From NCBI GenBank assembly GCA_902776645.1, contig CACYQT010000032.1:17262-81261 (forward strand): a stretch of 64,000 nucleotides of DNA, in the 5' to 3' direction. Positions 7,170 to 16,800 of the stretch are shown here, in pieces. Position numbers and translations under genes: made by a program. This DNA is from an uncultured bacterium (lineage in GTDB: Bacteria; Verrucomicrobiota; Lentisphaeria; Oligosphaerales; Oligosphaeraceae). The notes below the pieces were generated by a model. It saw nothing but the letters and a program-made list of their open reading frames with translations, did no database searches and was not told where the DNA came from. Each line of letters starts with the position of its first letter. Positions within the stretch are counted from its first letter, which is position 1.

Positions 7170-9089
7170 ATGAAACATGGATTTATCAAAGCGGCAACAA
7201 TCACTCCGGAATTAAAGGTTGCGGATGTTGATTTCAACTGTGAGAAAATACTCACGTATATGGATGATGCCGCGAAGCAAGACTGCAAAGTCGTTATTTT
7301 CCCTGAATTGTGCATCACGGGATACACATGCCATGATTTGTTCTTGCAGGACGAACTCTTGGAAAAGGCCAAAGAAGCGTTGGTTCGAATCGCGGAACAC
7401 AGCAAGAAATTGGAGGGGCTGTTTTTCGTAGGACTTCCACTGGCCATAGATGGAAAATTGTATAATGTGGCTGCGGCAATCAATACGGGGACGATACTCG
7501 GCATGGTTCCAAAACTTTATCTTCCGAATTATAATGAATTCTATGAAGCCAGGCATTTCCATTCTGGGAAAAATATTAAAAACACAATTGTTCTGAATAG
7601 CCAGATCGTTCCTGTCGGCAGTAAAATGATGTTCTGTTGCAATGAGATGCCTCAGCTTCGTATAGCAGTGGAATTATGCGAAGATCTTTGGGTTCCGAAT
7701 CCTCCCAGTATCGGCCATGCGCTTTCTGGAGCAACAATGATCGTGAATCTTTCCGCGTCCAATGAAATCACCGGAAAGAGCCGTTATAGAAGGGAACTTG
7801 TGGCCGGTCAATCTGCGCGGCTTGTCTGCGCCTATCTGTATGCGTCGGCAGGCGGCAGTGAATCTACACAGGATGTCGTATATTCAGGCCATAATATTCT
7901 GGCTGAAAATGGAAAACTGTTGGCAGAATCAAACGTGTTTTCCGAAGGAATGACATCTGCCGTCTTTGACATGAAACGTCTAGAAGCTGAACGACGGCGC
8001 ATGACGACATACGAACATGGAAACAACAATGATTATGAACATGTAAACTTCTCCTTGCGTCTTACAGAAACAAAACTTGAACGATTTATCGATCCTCAAC
8101 CTTTTGTTCCAAGCAATAAGGAAGAACGGAATCAACGATGCAATGAGATTATCTCAATCCAAGCCATGGGATTGAAGAAACGTCTGCAACATATTGGCTG
8201 CAAAACAGCCGTCATTGGCATATCTGGCGGCCTGGATTCGACTCTTGCGCTTCTTGTGACAGTTCGTGCTTTTGACATGCTTGGACTCGACCATAAAGGG
8301 ATTCTTTCAGTAACCATGCCAGGCTTTGGCACAACAGACCGCACATATGACAATGCTGTTAACTTAATTCATTGTATCGGTGGGGAATTCAAGGAAATCA
8401 ACATCGTCAATGCCGTGAACACCCATTTTGCTGACATTGGGCAAGATCCACAACTGCATGATGTTACCTATGAGAATTGCCAAGCCCGTGAACGGACGCA
8501 AATCCTAATGGATTTAGCCAACAAAACCAACGGAATTGTAATAGGAACAGGTGATCTTTCTGAACTGGCGCTAGGCTGGGCTACCTACAACGGCGATCAC
8601 ATGTCGATGTATGCCGTCAATTCTTCCGTCCCGAAAACTTTGGTCAGATATCTTATCCAATATTATGCTGATACCAGTCAGGACAAAATGCTTTCCAAAA
8701 CATTGTATGATATTTTGGACACGCCTGTTTCACCAGAACTCCTGCCTCCGGAAAAAGGGCAAATCTCACAGAAAACGGAAGATTTGGTCGGCCCGTATGA
8801 ACTCCATGATTTTTTCCTGTATCACATGCTTCGTTGCGGCAGCACACCGGATAAAATCTTCCGTCTGGCAAAAAAGGCTTTTGAAGAAAAGTATTCTGCG
8901 GAAGTTATCCTTAAATGGCTGAAAACATTCTACAAGAGATTCTTTGCACAGCATTTCAAAAGAAGCTGCCTGCCTGATGGTCCCAAAGTTGGTAGTGTGG
9001 CTATTTCACCTAGAGGTGATTTGCGCATGCCGTCAGACGCCTCTGCTGCAATTTGGATGAACGAACTGGAAAAACTAGAGGCAGAATAG
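7170..9089 (+). CDS. nadE: Glutamine-dependent NAD+ synthetase
   Basis: A 639-residue two-domain NadE. The N-terminal nitrilase-type amidase has its triad at Glu46 (VVIFPELCITGY), Lys115 (MVPKLYLPNY) and Cys170 (VELCEDLWVPNPPS). The C-terminal synthetase has the PP-loop VIGISGGLDSTLALL near residue 350, then GTGDLSELALGWATYNGDHMS and the ammonia-side loop PPEKGQISQKTEDLVGPYELHDFFLYH. It makes NAD+ from nicotinate adenine dinucleotide, ATP and glutamine in the cytosol. Length and order match the long glutaminase-fused form (as in Mycobacterium). AGGAAA lies about 9 bases before ATG 7170. All catalytic residues are present. Confidence 0.95.
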   Translation: MKHGFIKAATITPELKVADVDFNCEKILTYMDDAAKQDCKVVIFPELCITGYTCHDLFLQDELLEKAKEALVRIAEHSKKLEGLFFVGLPLAIDGKLYNVAAAINTGTILGMVPKLYLPNYNEFYEARHFHSGKNIKNTIVLNSQIVPVGSKMMFCCNEMPQLRIAVELCEDLWVPNPPSIGHALSGATMIVNLSASNEITGKSRYRRELVAGQSARLVCAYLYASAGGSESTQDVVYSGHNILAENGKLLAESNVFSEGMTSAVFDMKRLEAERRRMTTYEHGNNNDYEHVNFSLRLTETKLERFIDPQPFVPSNKEERNQRCNEIISIQAMGLKKRLQHIGCKTAVIGISGGLDSTLALLVTVRAFDMLGLDHKGILSVTMPGFGTTDRTYDNAVNLIHCIGGEFKEINIVNAVNTHFADIGQDPQLHDVTYENCQARERTQILMDLANKTNGIVIGTGDLSELALGWATYNGDHMSMYAVNSSVPKTLVRYLIQYYADTSQDKMLSKTLYDILDTPVSPELLPPEKGQISQKTEDLVGPYELHDFFLYHMLRCGSTPDKIFRLAKKAFEEKYSAEVILKWLKTFYKRFFAQHFKRSCLPDGPKVGSVAISPRGDLRMPSDASAAIWMNELEKLEAE

Positions 9090-9136
9090 AAGAAATCACG
9101 CAAACGGTGGCGCATTTTACTGTGATATTAGGAACC

Positions 9137-9802
9137 ATGAACGCGAAATTAATCGGTTTTTTCAGCGGTTTTCCGACCCGTCGCTTCACGGATGAGATCG
9201 CCGATATCCTTCGGGAGGAACTTACGGCGCGGGACAGCCTTGTGTTTGTCAGCGCCTGGCCGGAGGATTTCACGCAAAACGACGACGATTCAGACGGCAT
9301 GCATGGCATGTTCGCCGAAAGAGACATGCCGTTTGCGCAACACCATGTCATCGACAATCGCACAACGGCGGATGAGGCGCGGAATCTCGTCCATTGCGCG
9401 TCATGCATCTTCCTCATGGGAGGAAACGCCACGCTGCAATTCCAGCTGATGCGCGACAAAGGCATCGTGGACGCGATACGCCAAAGCAACGCCGTGATCC
9501 TTGGCGTAAGCGCAGGTGCCATGAACATGGGAAAACATACGGTTGACATATACGAATCGCTTGTGCCGTATGAAGGACTGGGATTCGCCGATATTACGGT
9601 AAAAGCACATTATCCATTGGAAGAAGATTTATTGCAAAAAGTGAAACAGGTCTCCATGAAACTCCCTGTGTGTCTCATGGAAAACGAAAGCGCCATATTT
9701 ATAAAACAAAATCACATCATGCAAATTGGACGAATTCATCTGATGGTCAAAGGTGAAATATCCCCATTGACACAGGAAGATTTGGAACGGATGAAGATTT
9801 GA
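9137..9802 (+). CDS. Peptidase S51-like (dipeptidase E / type 1 GATase-like) protein
   Basis: A 221-residue protein. It starts KLIGFFSGFPTRRFTDEIADIL and holds the nucleophile elbow VILGVSAGAMNMG (Ser in G-x-S-A-G-A) after FLMGGNATLQFQLMRDKG. These are the two signatures of the S51 peptidases and the related type 1 glutamine amidotransferase-like group. Known members cleave Asp-X dipeptides or cyanophycin-type peptides; the substrate here is unknown. An in-frame ATG at 9053 lies inside nadE, so I use ATG 9137 with AGGA before it. The next gene starts one base after its stop. Confidence 0.75.
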   Translation: MNAKLIGFFSGFPTRRFTDEIADILREELTARDSLVFVSAWPEDFTQNDDDSDGMHGMFAERDMPFAQHHVIDNRTTADEARNLVHCASCIFLMGGNATLQFQLMRDKGIVDAIRQSNAVILGVSAGAMNMGKHTVDIYESLVPYEGLGFADITVKAHYPLEEDLLQKVKQVSMKLPVCLMENESAIFIKQNHIMQIGRIHLMVKGEISPLTQEDLERMKI

Positions 9803-9803
9803 T

Positions 9804-10460
9804 ATGAACAAAGATTGGTCGGAATTGAACAAAACCATGCAGCTTCTGCTCAAGAAAGAGGAAAGCATGCATGCTGGTATCAAGACGCTTGTCGATCTTC
9901 GAAATCAGCTTATGGACGTATTGCTCTCTTTCAAAAAAGATTTGAAAAGAGCAGATTTTGACGCCATTCCGTTCATGAATGCCAGCGGATACCACTGCAA
10001 GACGATCGGCTATTCAATCTGGCATATTTTTCGGATTGAAGACATCGTCGTCCATACATTGATAGCTGGTAATGACCAGATATTTTTCACAGGAAATTAT
10101 CGGCGGCGAATCCATTCGCCGATTATCACGACAGGCAATGAGCTTGTGAAACAACAGATAGCGGATTTTTCACGGCAGCTTGATTTGGACGAACTATACG
10201 CCTATATTACTGACGTGAAAAGAAGCACTGAAACAATCGTCAATCATCTGCCGTACAACAGGCTGAAATGGAAGGTGCCGGAAGAAAGGAAGGAACGCCT
10301 GAAATCATTGCAAGTTGTCAGCACGGATGAAAGAGCATCATGGCTGATTGATTATTGGTGCGGCAAGGATATTCGCGGGTTGATCCAAATGCCGTTTTCA
10401 CGGCATTGGATCATGCATATCGAGGCATGCTTGAAGATAAAGAACAAGATTCATCCGTAA
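9804..10460 (+). CDS. DinB-like four-helix protein
   Basis: A 218-residue all-helical protein. Metal-ligand positions typical of the DinB/YfiT fold can be seen: TIGYSIWHIFRIEDIVVHTL (first His) and MPFSRHWIMHIEACL (two late His). DinB-fold proteins often bind a divalent metal and include thiol transferases such as bacillithiol S-transferases; the exact job here is not readable. It is packed between the S51-like gene (1-bp gap) and a small hypothetical gene (16-bp gap). The call rests on the His pattern and helicity only. Confidence 0.6.
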   Translation: MNKDWSELNKTMQLLLKKEESMHAGIKTLVDLRNQLMDVLLSFKKDLKRADFDAIPFMNASGYHCKTIGYSIWHIFRIEDIVVHTLIAGNDQIFFTGNYRRRIHSPIITTGNELVKQQIADFSRQLDLDELYAYITDVKRSTETIVNHLPYNRLKWKVPEERKERLKSLQVVSTDERASWLIDYWCGKDIRGLIQMPFSRHWIMHIEACLKIKNKIHP

Positions 10461-10476
10461 AAAGGAGAAAAACCAT

Positions 10477-10881
10477 ATGAAAATGAAAGAAGGATTAGGC
10501 TGGAAAGCTTGTCATAACGAAGAGAAAGACGTTTACGGAGCGGAGATTATGTTTCAGGGATCATGGAATCTTTATGAAATATCCGGTTCGGTCTTTGATC
10601 GCCTCAACAAAAACATGAGCAGTCGCGAAGTGGAAGAATTGATCGAATCCGGGCGTCACCTGTATTCGCATGTCAACGACCGGTACAACCCGCCATATAC
10701 CATTGTTCTCGACGACGATTATGCCGTTTATTGCCAATGGATGGCCGAAAGCAAACCTAAACCTGCCGGAAAGACATGGAGCAAGGAAATGACCGACGCG
10801 GCGGTCGAACTGTTCGAATCCGAAAAGGACAACCGTGAACAGCGGCGAAAGAAGCGCGAACAGCGGCAGAAAAATAAATGA
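10477..10881 (+). CDS. Conserved-looking hypothetical protein, basic C terminus
   Basis: A 134-residue protein that I do not recognise. The first 90 residues are mixed and Trp/Tyr-rich (GLGWKACHNEEKDVYGAEI, SHVNDRYNPPYTIVLDDDY), and the last 20 are a highly charged Arg/Lys/Gln tail. AAAAGGAG lies 8-9 bases before ATG 10477, a good ribosome binding site. No signal peptide or membrane segment is present. It lies in a tight same-strand run, with the next start 11 bp after its stop. Confidence 0.7.
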   Translation: MKMKEGLGWKACHNEEKDVYGAEIMFQGSWNLYEISGSVFDRLNKNMSSREVEELIESGRHLYSHVNDRYNPPYTIVLDDDYAVYCQWMAESKPKPAGKTWSKEMTDAAVELFESEKDNREQRRKKREQRQKNK

Positions 10882-10891
10882 CCGTCAAATC

Positions 10892-11356
10892 ATGAAAATC
10901 GAAACCGAACGATTGCTTCTTTATCCGATCAGCGACAAGGAGATGGTCCAGTTGGTTGATAATGAGCAGGATGCGGATTTGAAACAGGCCTATTCGGAGA
11001 TGCTGCAAGGCTGCGTCAGCGAGCCGGAAAAACGGATCTGGCATGCCGTGTGGTTCATGGAGCTGAAAAGCCATCCAGGAACAATTGTCGGCGACTTGTC
11101 CTTCAAAGGGCTTGCCGCGGACGGCATGGTCGAACTCGGATACGGCCTGCGGGACGGCTATTGCGGACATGGCTACATGACGGAGGCCGTCAAGGCGATT
11201 TCCGCATGGGCGGTCGTTCAAAAAGGCGTCACGAGAATCGAAGCTGAAACAGCGCCGGAAAATACGGCCTCCCAACATGTTCTGATGAACGCGGGCTTCA
11301 TTCCGACTGGCGAAAGCGGCGAAGAAGGCCCGAGATTCCTGTACAAAATGACATAG
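10892..11356 (+). CDS. GNAT acetyltransferase, RimJ/RimL type
   Basis: A 154-residue GNAT protein that begins MKIETERLLLYPISDKEM, the classic RimJ/RimL start. It continues with GTIVGDLSFKG, MVELGYGLRDGYCGHGYMTEAVKAIS (acetyl-CoA site) and RIEAETAPENTASQHVLMNAGF. Such proteins acetylate N-terminal amines of ribosomal proteins, or amino acids and antibiotics; the target is unknown. An in-frame ATG at 10835 lies inside the preceding gene, so I used 10892, where the RimL-like start falls. The next gene begins 8 bp downstream. Confidence 0.85.
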   Translation: MKIETERLLLYPISDKEMVQLVDNEQDADLKQAYSEMLQGCVSEPEKRIWHAVWFMELKSHPGTIVGDLSFKGLAADGMVELGYGLRDGYCGHGYMTEAVKAISAWAVVQKGVTRIEAETAPENTASQHVLMNAGFIPTGESGEEGPRFLYKMT

Positions 11357-11364
11357 GAAATCGT

Positions 11365-12066
11365 ATGTGCACAAGCATCGTCGTAAACAAGAAGAAGACG
11401 ATTGTCGGATGGAATCTTGACATCATGGACTTTGTCTGGCGTGTGCGGACGGCGGCGGACGGCGTCACCATTGAAATCAATGATCCGAAGGAAGGCTGGC
11501 TTCCGCTGTTCGGCGCGAATTCACGGGGCGATTTCGTGGGAATGCCGACCTGCTGGCCGTTTGACGAGCGGAGCAATCCAGCGGGCGACGGCGAAAATGT
11601 CATCCTGCTGGACATCGATCTCCTGATGCAGAAGAAAACGATGCAGGAGATTCGTGGAATCGTGGACAAACGGCCTGTTTATAGTGTTCCAGGCTGCACC
11701 TTTATGTCAGCGTTGTCGGATGCGGCGGGAAACGTGCTGCATATCGTTCCGGGCCAGGGCAATCTGTACTACGAACGGCCGGAATACAAGATTCTGACCA
11801 ATTTCTCGCCGTTCAAGCAAGATTCGGAAAAGCATCCATGGATGGGATGGGACCGATATCAGAAGGCGGAATCCATGCTGCAGGCCGCAACGGACGATTT
11901 TGATGCAAAGGACTGTTTCGACGTTTTACAGGCGGTGTCGCAGACGGTCTGCCCGACCGTCGTCTCCATGGTCTTCGACGTGCAGGAGCGGACGGTCCAA
12001 TGGTGTGAAAACAGGGCGTGGGATATTGTCCACACGGTGAAACTTGCAAACAAAGAGGAGATGTAG
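11365..12066 (+). CDS. Ntn-hydrolase of the choloylglycine/linear-amide type
   Basis: A 233-residue protein that begins MCTSIVV. Cys2 becomes the N-terminal nucleophile when Met is removed, as in penicillin V acylases and bile salt hydrolases. The next strand TIVGWNLDIMDFVWRV matches the GRNLD-like strand of that family, with Asp in the expected place. The protein is shorter than bile salt hydrolases (about 320 aa), and the YFTxN-like loop is not obvious, so the substrate class (bile salt, acyl-amine, peptide) is open. No signal peptide is visible. It is followed after 3 bp by a DUF3795-like gene, probably in the same transcript. Confidence 0.65.
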   Translation: MCTSIVVNKKKTIVGWNLDIMDFVWRVRTAADGVTIEINDPKEGWLPLFGANSRGDFVGMPTCWPFDERSNPAGDGENVILLDIDLLMQKKTMQEIRGIVDKRPVYSVPGCTFMSALSDAAGNVLHIVPGQGNLYYERPEYKILTNFSPFKQDSEKHPWMGWDRYQKAESMLQAATDDFDAKDCFDVLQAVSQTVCPTVVSMVFDVQERTVQWCENRAWDIVHTVKLANKEEM

Positions 12067-12069
12067 ACG

Positions 12070-12501
12070 ATGGACACGATTTGCGGAGCCAAATGCGAAG
12101 GATGCAATTTCAGAAATGCATGCCACGGCTGTTCTGAGACTTGCGGCAGGCCATTCGGCGGAACATGCATCGCCGCGGAGATCATCAAGGCATGCGGCAA
12201 AGAAAAGTATGCGGACTTCAAACGGAATCTTCTGAATGAAATCAATGCCTTCTTGCAAGCAAACGACATTCCGCCGGCGGACGCGCTTCATGAGCTGCCG
12301 GGCTTTTTCGTCAACCTGCCCTACCCTCTTCCGAGCGGTGAAACGGTGAAATTTCTGGATGACAAAAACGTGTATCTCGGCACGCAGATCGAAGCTTCGG
12401 ACGCCTGCTACGGCGTCATCGCCGATCAGCGGTTCATCCTTGTCTGCCGCTACAAAGCCAACGGCGCGGAACCGCAGCTGATAGCGTATAAAAAGCGGTA
12501 A
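12070..12501 (+). CDS. DUF3795-like cysteine-rich protein
   Basis: A 143-residue protein with a Cys-rich head (ICGAKCEGCNFRNACHGCSETCG, then FGGTCIAAEI) and a helical middle, KEKYADFKRNLLNEINAFL. The head probably binds metal or a cluster; no reaction is known for DUF3795. The C-terminal part (LPGFFVNLPYPLPSGETVKFLDDKNVYLG) is a longer beta-rich tail that the gene at the window start lacks. The start lies 3 bp after the Ntn-hydrolase stop. Confidence 0.65.
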   Translation: MDTICGAKCEGCNFRNACHGCSETCGRPFGGTCIAAEIIKACGKEKYADFKRNLLNEINAFLQANDIPPADALHELPGFFVNLPYPLPSGETVKFLDDKNVYLGTQIEASDACYGVIADQRFILVCRYKANGAEPQLIAYKKR

Positions 12502-12525
12502 GATTCAATCGGCTTGATTTATCAC

Positions 12526-12553
12526 ATGCCTGTCATGGCCATGTGGCAGGCAT
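12526..12553. terminator. Hairpin after the 9-12.5 kb gene run
   Basis: ATGCCTGTC at 12526-12534 pairs with GGCAGGCAT at 12545-12553 (one G-T pair), and the loop holds CATGGCCATG, itself a palindrome. There is no T-run, so it may be a factor-dependent end or a processing site. Confidence 0.4.
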
Positions 12554-12632
12554 TATCAAGAAAACAGAATATATTATCGATATTTTGCGTCACCGACGTT
12601 GAACGACCACGTAAAAGAAAGGAGCAAGACGT

Positions 12633-13310
12633 ATGAGATACAATGTTGAAGGCGACAACCTGCCCGTGCTGAAAGTCTATCTTGAAGCAGGTGAGCAGAT
12701 CCAATGCGAAGCGGGCGCGATGTCATGGATGGATGAAGGCATCGAGATGCAGACATCCGCAGGCGGGCTGGGGAAAATGCTCGGCCGCATGTTCACGAAT
12801 GAAAACGCTTTCATGAACACCTATATCGCCAGCCAGACCGGCGAAATCGCGTTTTCCTCCAAGTTCCCGGGCTCCATCCGCGCCGTGGAAATCACGCCCG
12901 GAAACGGGCTGATCGTCCAGAAAGGATCCTATCTGGCGTCGGTCGGAAATCTGACGAACGAAGTGTATCTGCAAAAGCGTTTCAGCACGGGCTTCTTCGG
13001 CGGCGAAGGTTTCCTGATGCGGAAATTCAGCGGCACGGGACTCGTCTTTCTGGAAATCGACGGTTCCGCGCATGACTACGACATCCCGGCGGGATCCTGC
13101 AAGATTGTCGATACAGGCTATTTGGCGGCCATGAGCGAGAGTTGCTCCATGGAAATCCGTTCCGTCAAAGGACTTAAGAACATGCTGTTCGGCGGCGAAG
13201 GCTTTTTCAACACCGCCGTGAAAGGCCCTGGGCGGATCATTCTCCAAAGCATGCCCATCAGCTCCACGGCCACGGTGCTGTATCAGTTCATGCCGCATTC
13301 ATCCCATTGA
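12633..13310 (+). CDS. AIM24 / TIGR00266 family protein
   Basis: A 225-residue beta-rich protein. The N terminus LPVLKVYLEAGEQIQCEAGAMSWMDEGIEMQTSAGG and the internal GKMLGRMFTNENAFMNTYIA match the TIGR00266/AIM24 family. Later landmarks are FFGGEGFLMRKFSGTGLVFLEIDGS and KNMLFGGEGFFNTAVKGPGRIILQSMP. Mitochondrial AIM24 affects cristae organisation; the bacterial role is unknown. AAAGGAG lies 8 bases before ATG 12633. It is probably its own transcription unit, with a 131-bp gap before it and a strong hairpin after it. Confidence 0.85.
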   Translation: MRYNVEGDNLPVLKVYLEAGEQIQCEAGAMSWMDEGIEMQTSAGGLGKMLGRMFTNENAFMNTYIASQTGEIAFSSKFPGSIRAVEITPGNGLIVQKGSYLASVGNLTNEVYLQKRFSTGFFGGEGFLMRKFSGTGLVFLEIDGSAHDYDIPAGSCKIVDTGYLAAMSESCSMEIRSVKGLKNMLFGGEGFFNTAVKGPGRIILQSMPISSTATVLYQFMPHSSH

Positions 13311-13392
13311 TCGTTGCGTTTTTCGTTTCCAGGATTCTTGCAGGATAGACTTCTGGAAATTGCATGGGCCGCAGATCACATTCTTTCCCCGT

Positions 13393-13434
13393 CAAGGCGG
13401 CGACTTTTGAAAAAATACAAAAGTCGCCGCCTTG
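13393..13434. terminator. Perfect 17-bp hairpin, probable terminator
   Basis: CAAGGCGGCGACTTTTG (13393-13409) and CAAAAGTCGCCGCCTTG (13418-13434) are exact reverse complements around an 8-base A-rich loop. The stem end is A/T-rich like a bidirectional terminator, but no clean T-run follows. It lies 82 bp after the AIM24-like gene and closely resembles the hairpin at 40323-40356. Confidence 0.65.
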
Positions 13435-13566
13435 CCTATTATTGAATACTTTTTCCAAAAGTTTGAAATTCTTGCGAATCAATGCCGAGCAGTTGAAGCC
13501 CTTGCGGGAGATGCTCCAGGAGAAGCGTGCTGCCGTCATGGCAGATTGATGGCTTGAGATGCATTG

Positions 13567-13775
13567 TACTACTATCGTTCTTTTTCTTGTTTTTCTGAAA
13601 AGAAGATTTTTCTTCTTTTCCTGCCGTCTATTGTCTCCTGTCTTCGCTCGTCTCACGTCTCGCGTCTCGCGTCTCATGTCAATTCCCTGTCGGGTGGCGT
13701 AATGGCTTCGCCATTGCGCTGTTTTGACGAGAGACGAGAGACATGAAACGTGCAAAAGACATCAGACGGCCAGAC
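13567..13775 (+). repeat. Dispersed intergenic repeat, copy B
   Basis: This is the longest copy. It holds ACTACTATCGTTC followed by a TTTTCTTG-type block, a stretch of GTCTC(A/G)CGTCTCGCG units, the AATGGC-TTC-GCCATT hairpin, and GACGAGAGACGAGAGACATG leading into a GTGCAAAAGACATCAGACGG block. Its minus-strand counterpart is at 979-1098, and its first 38 bases recur at 51269-51306 with one mismatch. Together with flanking hairpins it fills the 565-bp gap 13311-13875, where I see no gene. Confidence 0.7.
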
Positions 13776-13837
13776 AAGAGACCGAATAATTGACCATTTG
13801 GCTGCGGCACACCAGACGGCGGGGACGCAGCGAAACG

Positions 13838-13860
13838 CGACGGCGGGACGCCGTCGTTAC
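13838..13860. repeat. REP-like palindrome, copy 1
   Basis: The palindrome CGACGGCG-GGA-CGCCGTCG plus TTAC. The same 23 bases occur inverted at 47416-47438, and a diverged form occurs at 27526-27552. It sits just after the stop of the minus-strand SNF2 gene. Confidence 0.75.
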
Positions 13861-13875
13861 ATCGCGCAAAGCGGT

Positions 13876-16800
13876 TCAGCTTTCCGTAATGAGTTTGAGG
13901 AGCTCTTCGGCGGTGATGGAGCCAGGCGTGTCCGTGCCGGAAAGGATCTTCTCCGCCAGATCGCGTTTTTCATTGTGGAGCGCGATAATCTTCTCCTCGA
14001 TGGTCTGTTTCGCGATGAGGCGGTAGATGGTGACGGGCTTTGTCTGGCCGATGCGATGCGCACGGTCGGAGGCCTGGTCCTCGACGGCCGGATTCCACCA
14101 TGGATCAAGCAGGATGACAAAATCCGCACGCGTAAGATTGAGGCCAAGGCCACCGGCCTTGAGGCTGATAAGGAAGAGGTTGGAATCGCCTTTCTGGAAG
14201 GCCTCCACGGCGTCCGCGCGGTCCTTCCGCTGCGTCGAGCCGTCGAGATACTGGTAGGAGACGCCTAGTTCATCCAGAATGGGCCGTACGATGTCCAGAT
14301 GGCGGACGAACTGCGAGAAGACGAGAGCCTTGTGGTTGGCGGCGACAAGATTCTGGACGAGCTGCACGAACGTCTCAAGCTTCGCGCTCGGCACATCCGC
14401 TTCCGGTTCAATGAGTTTGGCGTTGCAGGCGGCCTGGCGGAGCTTCGTGATGGCGGCGATGATGCGGATGCGGTTCTGCTTGGCGGAACCGCTCGGCTGG
14501 TTCTGCAGTTCATCGATGAGATTGAGCCTGACGGCTTCGTAGAAGGCCCGTTCCTTTTCGGTGAGTTCGACGAAGTACGGGATTTCGGTCTTCGGCGGCA
14601 ACTCCTTGAGCACCTGATCTTTGCGTCTGCGAAGGAGGAAAGGCTTGACGATGCGGCCGAGCCGTTCCGTCTCCACGCGGTCCTTTTCGTTTTCAATCGG
14701 CACCGCGAATTTATTCTGGAAATGGAGCCGCGACTTGAGCAGGCCGGGCGTGATGAACTGGAACATTGTCCACAGTTCCGAAAGGTTGTTCTCCAGCGGC
14801 GTGCCCGTCGTGATGATCTTGAACTGCGCGTTCAGCTTGAGGGCGGCTTGCGACCGTTTCGTCTGGCTGTTCTTGATGGCCTGCGCCTCGTCGAGCACGA
14901 CGACGCGCCAACGGACTTTGCGGAACGACTCGATTTCGCTTTGGAGCAGACCGTAGGAGACGACCATAAGCGTCGACGGCGCGGTCTTCGCGAGCATTTC
15001 GGCGCGGTTCCCCTGCCCGAAGACGACAGGCTTGAGCGTCGGCGTGAACCGTTCGCACTGCTCCAGCCAATTGTGGCAGACAGTTGTCGGCGCGACGACC
15101 AAAGCGGGGCCTTCCTCCGCCTTGGAGGCGATGAAGGCGAGGGCCTGAAGCGTCTTGCCGAGACCCATGTCGTCGGCGAGACAAGCGCCCGCGCCCCAGG
15201 CGTCAAGCCTGGTAAGCCATTGGAAGCCTTCGATTTGGTATTTTCTCAGCTTGACGTTCGGGCTCAGGTTGTCCGGCAGTTTTGGCTTGAGGGCCATGGC
15301 GGCATTGATTTTTTCCATTTGGCGCAACCATTCGGCGGGGCGCATGCAGTCGGCGAAGCCAGCGTCGTCGAAGAGCAGTTGCGTCGCGGGGACGGCGAAA
15401 CGGTTGATGACAAAGCGCCCCTCCGGATCGAAGGCGCCGATGGCGTTGAAATCGTCCAGGCGGCGTTTGAAATCCTTCGCAAGAGCCAGAATCTGGCCGT
15501 TGCCGAGAGTGATGAAATTGCCTTTCTGCTGCGAGGCGAGCTCCAGAAGCTGGCGGAAGCTGATGGTCTGCTCGTCGCTGACGTTCACGGAGCCATCCAG
15601 TTCGAACCAGTCTTCCGTGCTGCTTATGGTGACATGGACGTTGGAGAGCCCCAGTCGCCGCGAAACGCTCGGATGCTTGTTCTGCTTCCAGCGGACGATC
15701 AGGAAGTCGTTGAGCTCGTGGAGCATGAGAAGCAGTTCGAAAATGTCGTTATGCTCCGTCAGCCGCCAATTGAGCGGCGACGTCTCCGTCTCGGGGCAAA
15801 GCTGCGGGCAGAGCTCCAGCAGACGCGCGGCCTGCCGCTCCTCCTCCGACGTGTTCCGCAGGATGCGGATGGGACTTCCCATGGCGGACGGAAGGAATTC
15901 GCAGGGGCCTGATCCGGGCAGGCAGAGTTGCTCCAGCTGCTTGAACGGCTTGAAGACCAATTCGACGGTCAGGATGTCGTTGGAATAGTCGAGATTGAGC
16001 ACAGGGGTCGGTTCGGCCTGCAGGACTTCGAAATCAAGGCCTTCCAACGGGATGTCCGACACGATGTCCAGTTCCCGTTGCAGGAAGGCGCAGACTTCGC
16101 GGATTTCGTCTTTCGCCTGCAGGGGGATCTGCAGCCCGCGGCGGATGATCTGCGCGAGATCCAGCTGGATCTGCGAGAATGCGCATAGCTTCAGGACGTC
16201 CGCGGAGTCATGGATCGGGACGACGCGTTTGAAGCTTGGATTGTCCGGATGGATGGTGATGCACAGTTTTGTGTCGTCGCTGGAGAAACGGACGAAGGGC
16301 GACGACTGCTTGCAGACCAGCGGGACCTGCTCATCCTTGTCCGCCCAGTAGAGGCACGGATGGCCGATGAGGGCGAAGAGCGGGGCCAGACGGTTGAAAT
16401 TCATCTCATAAAGGCCTTTTTCGTTCTTTTCGGCCAGCATCCGCAAGTCATGGATGATGGAGATGACATGGATGTCCTGGCTGGTGAAATGGGACGGCCA
16501 TTCGTTGTTCTTGTCCTTCACGTCAAGCAGCAGCTTGTCCAGATTGACGGCATGGCCCTTCGTCCATTTGCCTGTTTTGGTCAACTGCTGTTCAATCGGC
16601 CTCAACGACATGCAGACAGGCGGCGGAGCGGGTTCGACGAGCCACGCGAGGCGTGTGCCGCGCTTCTGGCTTTCTTCGTCGATCCGATGGCGGAGCTTGT
16701 TGAGCTCGATGGTCCATGTCGGGAGGACGTCATGGCAGAGGAGGATGGATTCGCAATGGTGATCCGCCCAGAAGGCGACGGAGCTTGGCGTGTTCGGAAT

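Noticed and set aside
14299..15912. 537-codon plus-strand ORF
   Set aside because: Antisense to the SNF2 ATPase domain, whose motifs are all intact; the plus-strand protein is low-complexity and has no ribosome binding site.
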